From: Micrococcus sp. 2A
GTDB taxonomy: Bacteria > Actinomycetota > Actinomycetes > Actinomycetales > Micrococcaceae
Reading direction: 5' to 3'
DNA: 64,000 nucleotides
Assembly (NCBI RefSeq): GCF_039519235.1
Contig: NZ_CP154351.1
Span: forward strand, 558,001-622,000
Shown: positions 38,970 to 48,573 of the stretch, piece after piece
Layout: every line of letters starts with the position of its first letter
Position numbering within the stretch: the first letter of the stretch is position 1
The notes under the pieces: model-generated
The model's input: only the letters and a program-made list of their open reading frames with translations
The model's database searches: none
What the model was told of the DNA's origin: nothing
Translations under genes and position numbers: made by a program

Positions 38970-40478
38970 ATGACGCAGCCTGCCGTCCGTCCCTCCGCCG
39001 TGATCGTGCTGGCCGCCGGCCAGGGCACCCGCATGAAGTCGGCCACGCCGAAGATCATGCACGCCATCGGCGGCCGCTCGCTCGTGGGCCACGCGCTCGC
39101 CGCCGCGCAGTCGCTGCAGCCGGAGCACCTCGTGGCCGTCGTGCGCCACGAGCGGGACCGCGTGGCCGAGCACATCGAGGGCGTTGCGCAGGACCTGGGC
39201 ATCACCGGCCTCGCGATCGCGGACCAGGACGAGGTGCCGGGCACCGGCCGTGCCGTCGAGCTCGGCCTCGCCGCCCTGCCGGGGGACCTCGCGGGCACCG
39301 TGGTGGTCACGTACGGCGACGTCCCGCTGCTCACCCCGGAGACCCTCGCGGACCTCGTGGCCACCCACGAGGCGGACGGCAACGCCGTCACCGTGCTCAC
39401 CGCCACCCTCGAGGACGCCACCGGCTACGGGCGCATCGTCCGCGACGCGGAGGGCCTCGTGGAGCGCATCATGGAGCACAAGGACGCCCTGGCCCACGCC
39501 GCGTCCACCGGCGACTCCTCCTTCGTGGAGATCGCCGAGGTCAACTCCGGCATCTACGCCTTCGACGCCGCCCTGCTGCGGCGCACCCTCCCGCTGCTCT
39601 CCACGGAGAACGTGCAGGGCGAGAAGTACCTCACCGACGTGCTGGGCATGGCTCGCGCCGAGGGCGGCCGCGTGGCCTCCGTGGGCACGGAGGACGTGTG
39701 GGAGGTGGAGGGGGCCAACGACCGCCGCCAGCTCTCCGACCTCGGCCGCCAGCTCAACGACCGCGTGCTGCGCCGCTGGATGAAGGAGGGCGTCACCGTC
39801 GTGGACCCGTCCTCCACCTGGGTCGACGTCACCGTCACGCTCGCCTCGGACGTCACCCTCAAGCCCGGCACGCAGCTCCACGGCACCACCACGGTGGCCA
39901 CCGGAGCGGTCGTCGGACCGGACTCCACGCTCACCGACACCCGCGTGGGGGAGCGCGCCACCGTCAAGCGCACCGACGCCACCGAAGCCCTGATCGGTGA
40001 CGACGCCTCCGTCGGCCCGTTCACCTACCTGCGCCCGGGCACGGTGCTGGGGGAGGACGGCAAGATCGGCGCGTTCTACGAGACCAAGAAGGTCACCGTG
40101 GGCCGCGGCGCCAAGCTCTCCCACCTCGGCTACGCGGGGGACGCGGAGATCGGCGAGTACACCAACATCGGCTGCGGCAACATCACCGCCAACTACGACG
40201 GCGTGAACAAGCACCGCACCGTGATCGGCGCCCACGTGCGCACCGGCTCCAACACCGTGTTCACCGCACCGGTGACCATGGGCGACGGCGCCTACACCGG
40301 CGCCGGCGCCGTGGTGCGCGAGGACGTGCCCGCCGGAGCGCTGGCCCTGAACGCGGTGAGCCAGCGGACCATCGAGGGCTGGGTCACCTCCCGCCGGCCC
40401 GGTACCTCCTCGGCGCAGGCCGCCGAGGCCGCCGGAACGGGGACCGACGCGGATCAGCGCGGCGGCGCGGGCGCCTGA
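38970..40478 (+). CDS. glmU: Bifunctional GlmU: glucosamine-1-phosphate acetyltransferase / GlcNAc-1-P uridylyltransferase
   Basis: Makes UDP-GlcNAc for peptidoglycan and surface glycans. The 502-residue protein has the uridylyltransferase motif VIVLAAGQGTRMKSATPKIMH, the metal-binding TYGDVPLL segment, and a C-terminal left-handed beta-helix with FYETKKVTVGRGAKLSHLGYAGDAEIG and the acetyltransferase segment GCGNITANYDG. A Gln/Ala-rich tail ends the protein. ATG 38970 follows AGGAG. It heads the glmU-prs pair seen widely in actinobacteria. Confidence 0.97.
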   Translation: MTQPAVRPSAVIVLAAGQGTRMKSATPKIMHAIGGRSLVGHALAAAQSLQPEHLVAVVRHERDRVAEHIEGVAQDLGITGLAIADQDEVPGTGRAVELGLAALPGDLAGTVVVTYGDVPLLTPETLADLVATHEADGNAVTVLTATLEDATGYGRIVRDAEGLVERIMEHKDALAHAASTGDSSFVEIAEVNSGIYAFDAALLRRTLPLLSTENVQGEKYLTDVLGMARAEGGRVASVGTEDVWEVEGANDRRQLSDLGRQLNDRVLRRWMKEGVTVVDPSSTWVDVTVTLASDVTLKPGTQLHGTTTVATGAVVGPDSTLTDTRVGERATVKRTDATEALIGDDASVGPFTYLRPGTVLGEDGKIGAFYETKKVTVGRGAKLSHLGYAGDAEIGEYTNIGCGNITANYDGVNKHRTVIGAHVRTGSNTVFTAPVTMGDGAYTGAGAVVREDVPAGALALNAVSQRTIEGWVTSRRPGTSSAQAAEAAGTGTDADQRGGAGA

Positions 40479-40506
40479 GCGGGCGCTCGGCCTGGGCGCA
40501 CACGCC

Positions 40507-40512
40507 TAGGAT
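40507..40512 (+). promoter_or_regulatory. -10 box for prs
   Basis: TAGGAT in the glmU-prs spacer; would give prs a leader of about 80 bases. Confidence 0.35.
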
Positions 40513-40600
40513 GGGAGGCAGGATCAGCGCGGGGGGCGCCTGGCAGGCACAAGCAGCGAGCAGTGGCCGCGGATCCGCGGCCACGGAGAGCAGGGACGTC

Positions 40601-41581
40601 ATGAGTGAACTGAGCCGGAGCGAGGACAAGCGGCTGGTGCTGGCCACGGGGCGGGCACACCCCGAGCTCGCGCAGGAGATCGCCGATGCCCTGGGCACCG
40701 AGCTGCTGCCCATGAGCGCGTACGACTTCGCCAACGGGGAGATCTACGTCCGCTCGGGCGAGTCGGTGCGCGGCAAGGACGTCTTCGTCATCCAGTCCCA
40801 CCCGGCGCCGCTGAACAACCACCTCATGGAGCAGCTCATCATGCTGGACTCCATGAAGCGCGCCTCGGCCCGCCGCATCAACGTGGTCTCCCCGTTCTAC
40901 CCCTACGCCCGCCAGGACAAGAAGGGCCGCGGGCGCGAGCCCATCTCGGCCCGCCTGGTGGCGGACCTCTACAAGACCGCCGGTGCCTCGCGCATCATGA
41001 GCGTGGACCTGCACACCGCGCAGATCCAGGGCTTCTTCGACGGCCCGGTGGACCATCTCTTCGCCATCCCGCTGCTCGCGGACTACATCCGCGGCCAGGT
41101 GGAGGGGGAGAAGGTCACCGTGGTCTCCCCTGACACCGGCCGCGTGCGCGTGGCCGAGCAGTGGGCGGACCGCCTGGGTGGCGTGCCGCTCGCGTTCGTG
41201 CACAAGAGCCGCGACCTCACCACGCCGAACAAGGCCGAGTCCAAGACCGTGGTGGGCGACGTCGAGGGACGCGTGTGCGTGCTGATCGACGACATGATCG
41301 ACACGGGCGGCACGATCGCCGGCGCTGTGCGCATCCTCAAGGACGCCGGCGCGAAGGACGTCATCATCGCCGCCACGCACGCCGTGTTCTCGGACCCGGC
41401 CGCGCAGCGCCTCGGCGACTCCGGGGCCCGTGAGATCGTGGTGACCAACACCCTGCCGATCCCGCCGGAGAAGCGCTTCGAGAAGCTCACCGTGCTCTCG
41501 ATCGCCCCGCTGATCGCCCGCGCCATCCGCGAGGTGTTCGAGGACGGCTCCGTGACCAGCCTGTTCGACGGCGACGCCTGA
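40601..41581 (+). CDS. prs: Ribose-phosphate pyrophosphokinase
   Basis: Makes PRPP from ribose 5-phosphate and ATP for nucleotides, His, Trp and decaprenyl-phosphoryl sugars. The 326-residue protein shows RRINVVSPFYPYARQDKKGRGREPIS, the metal site SVDLHTAQIQGFF and the PRPP loop CVLIDDMIDTGGTI. I chose ATG 40601 (MSELSRSEDKRL), with AGCAGGGA upstream; the frame is open further up but unlike the family. lepB starts three bases after its stop. Confidence 0.96.
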   Translation: MSELSRSEDKRLVLATGRAHPELAQEIADALGTELLPMSAYDFANGEIYVRSGESVRGKDVFVIQSHPAPLNNHLMEQLIMLDSMKRASARRINVVSPFYPYARQDKKGRGREPISARLVADLYKTAGASRIMSVDLHTAQIQGFFDGPVDHLFAIPLLADYIRGQVEGEKVTVVSPDTGRVRVAEQWADRLGGVPLAFVHKSRDLTTPNKAESKTVVGDVEGRVCVLIDDMIDTGGTIAGAVRILKDAGAKDVIIAATHAVFSDPAAQRLGDSGAREIVVTNTLPIPPEKRFEKLTVLSIAPLIARAIREVFEDGSVTSLFDGDA

Positions 41582-41583
41582 GC

Positions 41584-42297
41584 ATGACGGGTACCACGGC
41601 CGCCGCTGAGCCGAAGCACTCCCGCCTGCCCGGATGGCTGGCGGTGCTGCTGAACGTGGCCGTCGCGATCATCGTGGTGGCGCTGGTCCAGGCGTTCTGG
41701 GTGAAGGTCTACTCCGTGCCGTCGGGCTCGATGGAGAACACCCTGGAGATCGGGGACCGCATGCTGGTGAACCGGACCGCCTACCCGGACGGCATGGCGG
41801 AGCAGCAGGACGTGGTGGTGTTCAACGCCAACGAGGACTGGGCCCAGCCGATGCCCGAGGACGGCCCGCTCGAGGCCGTGGTGCGTGGATTCGGCGATCT
41901 CACGGGCATCGGCCGCTCCCACGAGCAGGCGCTCGTGAAGCGCGTCATCGGTGAGGCCGGGCAGACGGTCTCCTGCTGCACCTCGGCCGGCCAGGTGGTG
42001 GTGGACGGCGCGCCCCAGGACGAGCCGTACGTGTTCGAGGACCTGCCGTTCGTGCCCGGCCGGCTCGACTGCGAGTCCGACGTGGTCTCGTCGCGGTGCT
42101 TCGGCCCCGTGACCGTCCCCGCGGACTCCATGCTCGTGATGGGCGACCACCGCTCGAACTCCGCCGACTCCGTGATCGCCTGCCGGGGCACCGTGGGGGA
42201 GCAGACCGACGGCTGCGCCCGCTTCGTGCGGCGTGACGACATCGTGGGGAAGGTGTTCACCACGGTGTGGCCGCCCTCGAACTGGGGCGGGCACTGA
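41584..42297 (+). CDS. lepB: Signal peptidase I
   Basis: Removes Sec and Tat signal peptides at the outer face of the membrane. The 237-residue protein has one N-terminal membrane helix (about 17-40); the nucleophile Ser49 is in SVPSGSMENTL and the general base Lys119 in ALVKRVIGEAG, and MLVMGDHRSNSADS is the conserved box E. A Cys pair (SCC) and further cysteines in the extracytoplasmic domain could form disulfides. It is two bases from prs, so probably in the same transcript; rplY-pth, usual after prs, are absent here. Confidence 0.94.
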   Translation: MTGTTAAAEPKHSRLPGWLAVLLNVAVAIIVVALVQAFWVKVYSVPSGSMENTLEIGDRMLVNRTAYPDGMAEQQDVVVFNANEDWAQPMPEDGPLEAVVRGFGDLTGIGRSHEQALVKRVIGEAGQTVSCCTSAGQVVVDGAPQDEPYVFEDLPFVPGRLDCESDVVSSRCFGPVTVPADSMLVMGDHRSNSADSVIACRGTVGEQTDGCARFVRRDDIVGKVFTTVWPPSNWGGH

Positions 42298-42354
42298 GCC
42301 ATCCGTGGACACGACGGCGGGCCGTCACCCTCGAGCGTGCATAAGCCGGAACAG

Positions 42355-43245
42355 ATGGGAAAAAGCTCCGTGGAGAGATTGACGAGGGGTGCGTCGCGGA
42401 TCAAAGAGAGACGCGTCATCGCCCTGCCGGACAGCGAGCGTCTCGCCGGATTCCTGAGCCAGGCAGCGGCGGAGCGGTTCGTCATCCATGAGGCAACCGA
42501 TAACCGGCAGGGGCGGGAGTCACGTCGATTTGACGCCGTGGCGTTCATGGAGCATTTCTCAAGGGCTCCGCTTCCTGCTGAGATCGGGTGCACGTTGAGC
42601 CACCTCGACGTTCTTCGCCAATTCGGTGAGGCGCCCGGATGCGCGGGCGACCTTGTTCTGGTAGCCGAGGACGACGCTCGGTTTGTCCACAGTTTCGAAC
42701 AAGCGCTGTCCGCTATCGAGCCCCACGTTCCGGAATCTGCGCTCGTGGTGTTGGCCGACCCCTATGGCCCCGGGGGTGTTCGAGACCGCTCGTTGGAGAG
42801 CCGTTCAGAGTATTTCGTCCAGTTGTCGCTTCTTGCAACGAGGCTGGGTCAGAGCGCAGGAATCAAGGGTTTGCAAATAGGTCGGTGGAGTGCCGGATTA
42901 ACGGGCACGGGGGCCTACCTTGCCACACGATGCGCCGCGCAAAGAATTACAAGGTTCGTCGCGGATCAATGCGACGGTCTGCCGTGGTGGATGGCGGATT
43001 ACCACGGGGTCTATCGAGATCACATAGGGATCGATGTCCTGGTGGTTCGTCCCAATCTTGCAGATTGGGAGGGGGATTCCTCTATTCAGGACGAGTCGCA
43101 CGACGCGTGGAGACTTGGAGAGCACGTGGGACCGAAGGGGCAGGCCCGGTGGCCCCTACTTGCCAAAGAAGGGGCCCGCCGATTCAAGATGCAGATCAAG
43201 TCCACTAAATTCGACGTGGAGTGGCGACTGCGGCATCGGAAGTAA
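42355..43245 (+). CDS. Family 25 glycosyltransferase-like protein
   Basis: A 296-residue protein resembling LOS-biosynthesis glycosyltransferases of GT25 (Lex2B/LgtB type), mostly known from Gram-negative bacteria. The pattern PAEIGCTLSHLDVL followed about 40 residues later by LVLVAEDDARF (the acidic nucleotide-sugar motif) is diagnostic, and TGAYLATRCAA is in the family order. It has visibly lower GC and A-rich codons. I chose ATG 42355; GTG 42337 is an alternative and the ribosome site is weak. It begins the accessory glycan region after lepB. Confidence 0.75.
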   Translation: MGKSSVERLTRGASRIKERRVIALPDSERLAGFLSQAAAERFVIHEATDNRQGRESRRFDAVAFMEHFSRAPLPAEIGCTLSHLDVLRQFGEAPGCAGDLVLVAEDDARFVHSFEQALSAIEPHVPESALVVLADPYGPGGVRDRSLESRSEYFVQLSLLATRLGQSAGIKGLQIGRWSAGLTGTGAYLATRCAAQRITRFVADQCDGLPWWMADYHGVYRDHIGIDVLVVRPNLADWEGDSSIQDESHDAWRLGEHVGPKGQARWPLLAKEGARRFKMQIKSTKFDVEWRLRHRK

Positions 43246-43330
43246 ATCGTCACCCGACTGATACTCGGAACATCACCGCGACGCGGGCGCGAGCCTTTCA
43301 TTTCGAACCACATCCCGGCGAACCAGGTGC

Positions 43331-44452
43331 TCAGACGGCGCCGTCCACCAGGGAGTGCTCGGCCAGGGTGGTCAGCGCGGCGCGGATGTGTCGCTCGGCG
43401 TCCGCCGGCACCGGTCCTTGCTTGTCCAGGGCCGCCAGGAGCTGGTCGGGGGTGCAGGGCTCGTCCAGCAGGAACCAAAGCGCGGGTCCCAACCCCTTGA
43501 GTACGATCAACCGGTCGCCGGCCAAGAGCACCAGCACGCCGTCGTCGGTGATGATCCCGTCGTCCACAGCACGACGCCACAACAGGCCGTCCGTGGCGCC
43601 CGTCGCATCGTTCGCCGTGCCAGAGCTGGCCGCAAGCTCGGTTTCCTCGAGCGGCTCCCACGTCGGATTGACCGGCTCCGCCGGTGCGGCGAGGAGCCGG
43701 TCCAGCACCGGGCGGAGTCCCTCCGCCTCGGTGTAGACCAGGCGGTGGGCGCCGCCCACGCGGTCCAGGACGCCGCACAGCGTCACGAGGCCGCGGGGCA
43801 GCTGCGAGAGGGAGGACGTCTGCGGCACCAGCAGCTGCAGCGCCTCCAGCAGGGGAAGGGGCTCCGCCCGGGCGGGCACGTCCTCCGTCGCATCGCGCAC
43901 GCGGTCCAGCACGGCCACACACCGCACCGTGCCCGGCACGGTCGGCCCCAGACCGAGTCCGTCCGGTCCCACTTGGTGCTTCGGACGCACGCCGGCGTCC
44001 CCCAGCAGGGAGAGCGGCTTGGCGTACGGGGTCACCCCCAGGTCTGCGGGATCCACGATGGCCGTCTCGTCGGTGAGGTAGGCGAAGTGGGGGCCGAGGC
44101 GTCGTGTCGCGGTGGTCTTCCCCGTGCCGGAGGCGGCGGCCAGCACGACGGCGGCGCCCGTCTCCGGGACGGCGAGGCAGGCGCCGTGGAACATCAGGTG
44201 GGTGCCGCGGCAGGAGCCGATCGCCGCGGACGTGGCCGCGTACACGATCGACTCGTGGAAGACGTCCCAGTCCTGACCCTCGGCCCGTTCGAGGTCGGCG
44301 GCGGCCGGGGTGGGGATCGGGGTGGGGCTGCACCGGGACCAGTCACGGCACAGCGTCTCGCTGGCGGTCTCGTCGAGGCCGCTCACCGTCAGGGTGTCCA
44401 GGCCTGCCGTCAGGCGCAGGGAGCGGGACGTCCCGGCATCAGAGGTGGGCAT
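43331..44452 (-). CDS. HPr-kinase-like P-loop protein fused to a PqqD-like domain
   Basis: A 373-residue protein. The middle part resembles HPr kinase/phosphorylase C-terminal domains: THLMFHGACLAV, then Walker A AASGTGKTT (about 106-114), and a YLTDETAIVD acidic segment. The last 85 residues look like PqqD, a winged-helix peptide-binding domain (RRE), with LWFLLDEPCTPDQLLAAL. Such HprK-PqqD proteins occur near exopolysaccharide clusters and some RiPP clusters. No precursor peptide or maturase is visible nearby. ATG 44452 follows GGGAG. It is divergent from the large glycan operon. Substrate unknown. Confidence 0.68.
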   Translation of the reverse strand: MPTSDAGTSRSLRLTAGLDTLTVSGLDETASETLCRDWSRCSPTPIPTPAAADLERAEGQDWDVFHESIVYAATSAAIGSCRGTHLMFHGACLAVPETGAAVVLAAASGTGKTTATRRLGPHFAYLTDETAIVDPADLGVTPYAKPLSLLGDAGVRPKHQVGPDGLGLGPTVPGTVRCVAVLDRVRDATEDVPARAEPLPLLEALQLLVPQTSSLSQLPRGLVTLCGVLDRVGGAHRLVYTEAEGLRPVLDRLLAAPAEPVNPTWEPLEETELAASSGTANDATGATDGLLWRRAVDDGIITDDGVLVLLAGDRLIVLKGLGPALWFLLDEPCTPDQLLAALDKQGPVPADAERHIRAALTTLAEHSLVDGAV

Positions 44453-44587
44453 CGAGGTCTCCCATTCGGCAGCGGGGCGAAGGTCACGGCGAGCGACCGC
44501 CTCCCTCCGGCACGGGCCCGAGAGGCGAGTCCAGTCTACGGAGTGCCTGTGGGGACCGGGGCCGGCGCCCGCCGACGCCCCGCCGCC

Positions 44588-44593
44588 TATAAT
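44588..44593 (+). promoter_or_regulatory. -10 box of the nonulosonate glycan operon
   Basis: TATAAT, a perfect consensus box, 54 bases before ATG 44647. Transcription near 44600 would give a leader of about 47 bases ending in GGAGGA. No clear -35. Confidence 0.6.
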
Positions 44594-44646
44594 GGAGCCG
44601 CAGCGTGCACCCTTCGCGCCGCTGAGTCTGCCTGCCGGAGGACCCC

Positions 44647-45570
44647 ATGCCTGAGATCGTCCCCGAACCGTCCGTCACGGTGGTGATCCCGCACTACGGG
44701 GACCCGGCTCCCACGGCGGCACTGGCTGCCTCCCTCCTGGAGGCCCGGTCCACCTGCCTGGCCGGCGTCGTCGTCGCCGATGACGCCTCGCCCGTCCCCT
44801 ACCTGGGCAGCGACGACGCCCGCCTCACCGTGGTGCGTCGTCCCGCCAACGGGGGCTTCGGCGCGAACGTGAACACCGGTCTGGCCGAGGTCCGCACGGA
44901 GTACGCCCTCGTGCTCAACTCGGACGCGCTCATCACGGGCGAGCAGATCGACGCGCTCGTGGCCGCTGCGGCACCGTTCCAGCCGGCCGTGGTGAGTCCG
45001 CAGGTGGTGAATGAGGACGGGACGCCTCAGTGGTCCGGGCGTCACTTCCCCTCCGTGCTGCACCAGACCGTGGAGTGGCTCACTCCGCTGGCCCGCTTCC
45101 GCCACCTGCCCCTGCTGCACGAGGCCGTGGGCCATGACGTGCACGCGGCTGAGGCCACCGAGCCCGTGCCCGTGGACTGGGTGATGGGCGCCGTGATGCT
45201 GCTGCCGATGGCCGAGGTCCGCGCGGTGGGGGGCTTCGACGAGGCCTACTTCATGAACTCCGAGGAGGTGGACCTCCAGCAGCGGCTCCGCCGGCGGGGG
45301 ATCCCCTCGATCGTGATTCCCGCCATCCACGTCACGCATGGCCTGCACGGCTCCTCGGATCCGCTGCGGCGTCGCGCGTGGCTCGTGGACTCGCGGTTCC
45401 GCTATGCCCGCAAGTTCGGCCGGCCGCGCGCGCTCAGGGCCGCGCTCACCGCGGCCACGGGTGCCAACCTCGCCGTCAACGCCCTTCGGCAGGCCCGGGG
45501 CACGGACGTGGACGCGCGCCGTGTGGCGAAGGACGAGCTGCGCCTGATCTGGCGGGGGACCCGCCGATGA
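44647..45570 (+). CDS. Family 2 glycosyltransferase (rhamnosyltransferase-like)
   Basis: First gene of the operon; 307 residues. VTVVIPHYGDPAPT starts the GT-A fold, VVVADDAS and LVLNSDALI carry the acidic motifs, and the C-terminal VMGAVMLLPMAEVRAVGGFDEAYFMNSEEVDLQQRLRRRG is the classic WbbL-type rhamnosyltransferase segment. Cytoplasmic. Its stop overlaps the next start by four bases (ATGA). ATG 44647 has GGAGGA upstream. Donor sugar is inferred only from family resemblance. Confidence 0.85.
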   Translation: MPEIVPEPSVTVVIPHYGDPAPTAALAASLLEARSTCLAGVVVADDASPVPYLGSDDARLTVVRRPANGGFGANVNTGLAEVRTEYALVLNSDALITGEQIDALVAAAAPFQPAVVSPQVVNEDGTPQWSGRHFPSVLHQTVEWLTPLARFRHLPLLHEAVGHDVHAAEATEPVPVDWVMGAVMLLPMAEVRAVGGFDEAYFMNSEEVDLQQRLRRRGIPSIVIPAIHVTHGLHGSSDPLRRRAWLVDSRFRYARKFGRPRALRAALTAATGANLAVNALRQARGTDVDARRVAKDELRLIWRGTRR

Positions 45571-46649
45571 CCGCCCGCACCTACACCGTCCCCGCGCCCC
45601 TGGGCTCCACTCCCGCCCGCGTCGGCGTGCCCGCCGGGCGCCGCACCGAGCGCCTGCTCCTCGTCTCGCCCGCCTTCCACGGCTATCACCGCTCCATCGC
45701 CCGCGCGTGGGCGCAGCAGGGCTTCGACGTCACGGTGCACTGCTACGACGCGTATGCCACCCCCGCCATGAAGCTGCGCAACAAGGCCCTCCTGGAGCTG
45801 CCGCAGAGGGTCGGCATGGACCGCACGGCCGCCCGCGTCGCGTGGGACACCCAGCGGGCGGTCGCCGCCCTGCGCGAGGCCAGGCCCGACCGCGTGCTCG
45901 TCATCAAGGGCGACTCCCTCGGCGAGCAGTTCTGGGACGAGGTCCGAGCGCTCGGCGTGCCCCGCATGCTGTGGCTCTACGACGACCTCCACCGTCACGA
46001 CTACTCCCTGGACTTCCTGCGCACCGTGGGTCCCGTGCTGAGCTATGCCCGCTCCGAGGCGGACGAGCTCACGGCCGACGGCGTGGACGCCCACTATCTG
46101 CCCAACGGCTTCGACCCGGACCTGGACGTGCCCCCCCTCGAACGGAGGGACGAGCTCGTGTTCGTGGGCTCGCGCTATCCCAACCGTGTGGAGCTGCTCG
46201 AACGCCTCGCCGCCGCGGGCATCCCCGTGCGCGCCTACGGCCGGCAGTGGAGCCACCACCCCGTGGACCGCCTGCGGACGTGGGAGCTGCGCCGCCCGGC
46301 CCTGCCCGCCGAGCGGGACATCCCCCTCAACGAGGCCTACGCGGTGCAGGCCGCCGCCGCCGGCGCCATCAACGTCCACGGCCTGCAGGCCGGCCATGCG
46401 ATGCGCACCTTCGAGGTGCCCGGCATGGGTGGGCTCCAACTGGTGGACCGGGCGGACGTGGCGGAGTTCTACGAGCCCGGCGCGGAGGTCCTCGTGTTCG
46501 AGAGCCCCGAGCACCTCGTGGAGCTGGGCTCCCGCGCGGTGCGCGAGCCCGCGTGGGGCGAGCGCATCCGCGCCGCCGGCCGCCGCCGCTCCCACGCGGA
46601 GCACACCTTCGCGCACCGCGCCGCCGCCGCGCAGGACTGGTGGACCTGA
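45567..46649 (+). CDS. CgeB-like glycosyltransferase
   Basis: A 360-residue GT-B-like protein resembling the CgeB/DUF3880 family. LLLVSPAFHGYHRSIARAWAQQG forms the N-terminal fold; DELVFVGSRYPNRVELLERL opens the C-terminal donor domain, followed by AINVHGLQAGHAMRTFEVPGMGG and REPAWGERIRAAGR, which are typical of CgeB-like C-termini. It overlaps both neighbours (ATGA at its start, TGATG at its end). Probably transfers a sugar in the surface glycan; specificity unknown. Confidence 0.78.
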   Translation: MTARTYTVPAPLGSTPARVGVPAGRRTERLLLVSPAFHGYHRSIARAWAQQGFDVTVHCYDAYATPAMKLRNKALLELPQRVGMDRTAARVAWDTQRAVAALREARPDRVLVIKGDSLGEQFWDEVRALGVPRMLWLYDDLHRHDYSLDFLRTVGPVLSYARSEADELTADGVDAHYLPNGFDPDLDVPPLERRDELVFVGSRYPNRVELLERLAAAGIPVRAYGRQWSHHPVDRLRTWELRRPALPAERDIPLNEAYAVQAAAAGAINVHGLQAGHAMRTFEVPGMGGLQLVDRADVAEFYEPGAEVLVFESPEHLVELGSRAVREPAWGERIRAAGRRRSHAEHTFAHRAAAAQDWWT

Positions 46650-47781
46650 TGGCCGGCGGCGCTGACGCCCCCCTGTTCTGGAGGCCCGAGGACCTGCCCC
46701 GGTGGCAGCGGTGGCAACGGGCCCAGTGGTCGGCCTCGCGGCGCGCTGCGGACGCCGCGCGCTCTGCCATCCGTGCCGCCCGGGGCGCCGCGGCCGGCGC
46801 CGAGAGCCCGATGCTGATGCTCCCCGAGGGGGAGGTCCACTCGCTCGTGGCGCTGGAGTCCTTCGGCCCCACGCAGCTCGCCGCGCTGGCCGCGCCCGTC
46901 GCGGCCCTGCCGCCGGAGGCTGCCGCCGGCGTCGGATGGGTCCTCCCCGGGGAGGCCACCGCGGAGCAGATCGCGGCGTTGCCGGGGGCACGGACCCCGG
47001 GCGTGCGCCTGACGCCGATCCCTGCGGCCGCTGGGCCGTTGCTGCTGCCCCGCCTCGCAGGGCTGCGCCGCGTGCTGGTGGCGGGGGAGTACCTGCCCTC
47101 CGGCCGCGCGGCCGTGCGCTGGGCCCGCGAGCGCGGCGCCGAGGTGGCGGTGGTGCAGCACGGACTGCTCGCCGTCTCCACCCCGCCGGTGCCTCGCGAG
47201 AGCACGCTCTACGCCTTCACCTCCGAGGACGCCGCGTGGTGGACCCAGGGCCGCGCCGACGTGCGCGTCCGCGCGGTCGGGTCCGCCCTCCTGGAGGACG
47301 CCCGGCGGACCGCGGCGCACCGGCCCGCCGGCCCCGACGCCGCGGGCCCCGGCGTCTTCCTCGGCCAGCTGCACGGCGCCGAGCTGCCCCGTGCTGACTT
47401 CGCCTGGGCGGCGGAGGACTACATCCGCGTCACCGGTGCCGTGTACCGCCCGCACCCGGCCGAGAGGGACCGGCTCTCCCGTGCGCAGCACGCCCGCTGG
47501 GAGGCGCAGGGCATCACCGTGGACCGCTCCGACGTCCCGCTCACGCAGACCATGGGCCCCGTGGTCTCGGTCTTCTCCACGGGCGTGCTCGAGGCGGCGC
47601 AGTCGGGCCGGCCCGCGTGGGTCACGCACCCCGACCCGCCGGCGTGGCTCGAGGGGTTCTGGGAGCGCTACGGCATGCGCCGCTGGAGACCGGGCCACCG
47701 GCCCGATCCCACGCCGCCGCTGGCTTCGCCCACGCCCGATCCCGCCGCTGCCATCGCGGCCGACCTCTGGAGGAGCGCCTC

Positions 47782-47785
<4 letters not shown>
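46649..47785 (+). CDS. Putative GT-B glycosyltransferase, polysialyltransferase-like
   Basis: A 378-residue protein that I cannot place with certainty. It has an Arg/Ala-rich N-terminus, VVQHGLLAVSTPP, GVFLGQLHGAEL, YRPHPAERDRL and a VFSTGVLEAAQSGRPAWV segment. This His-Pro-x-Glu plus Ser-Thr-Gly-hydrophobic pair resembles the CMP-binding C-terminal half of bacterial polysialyltransferases and related capsule transferases. The genes directly downstream make a CMP-nonulosonate, so a transferase using that donor is the natural inference. It overlaps both neighbouring genes. Confidence 0.6.
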
Positions 47786-48569
<784 letters not shown>

Positions 48570-48573
<4 letters not shown>

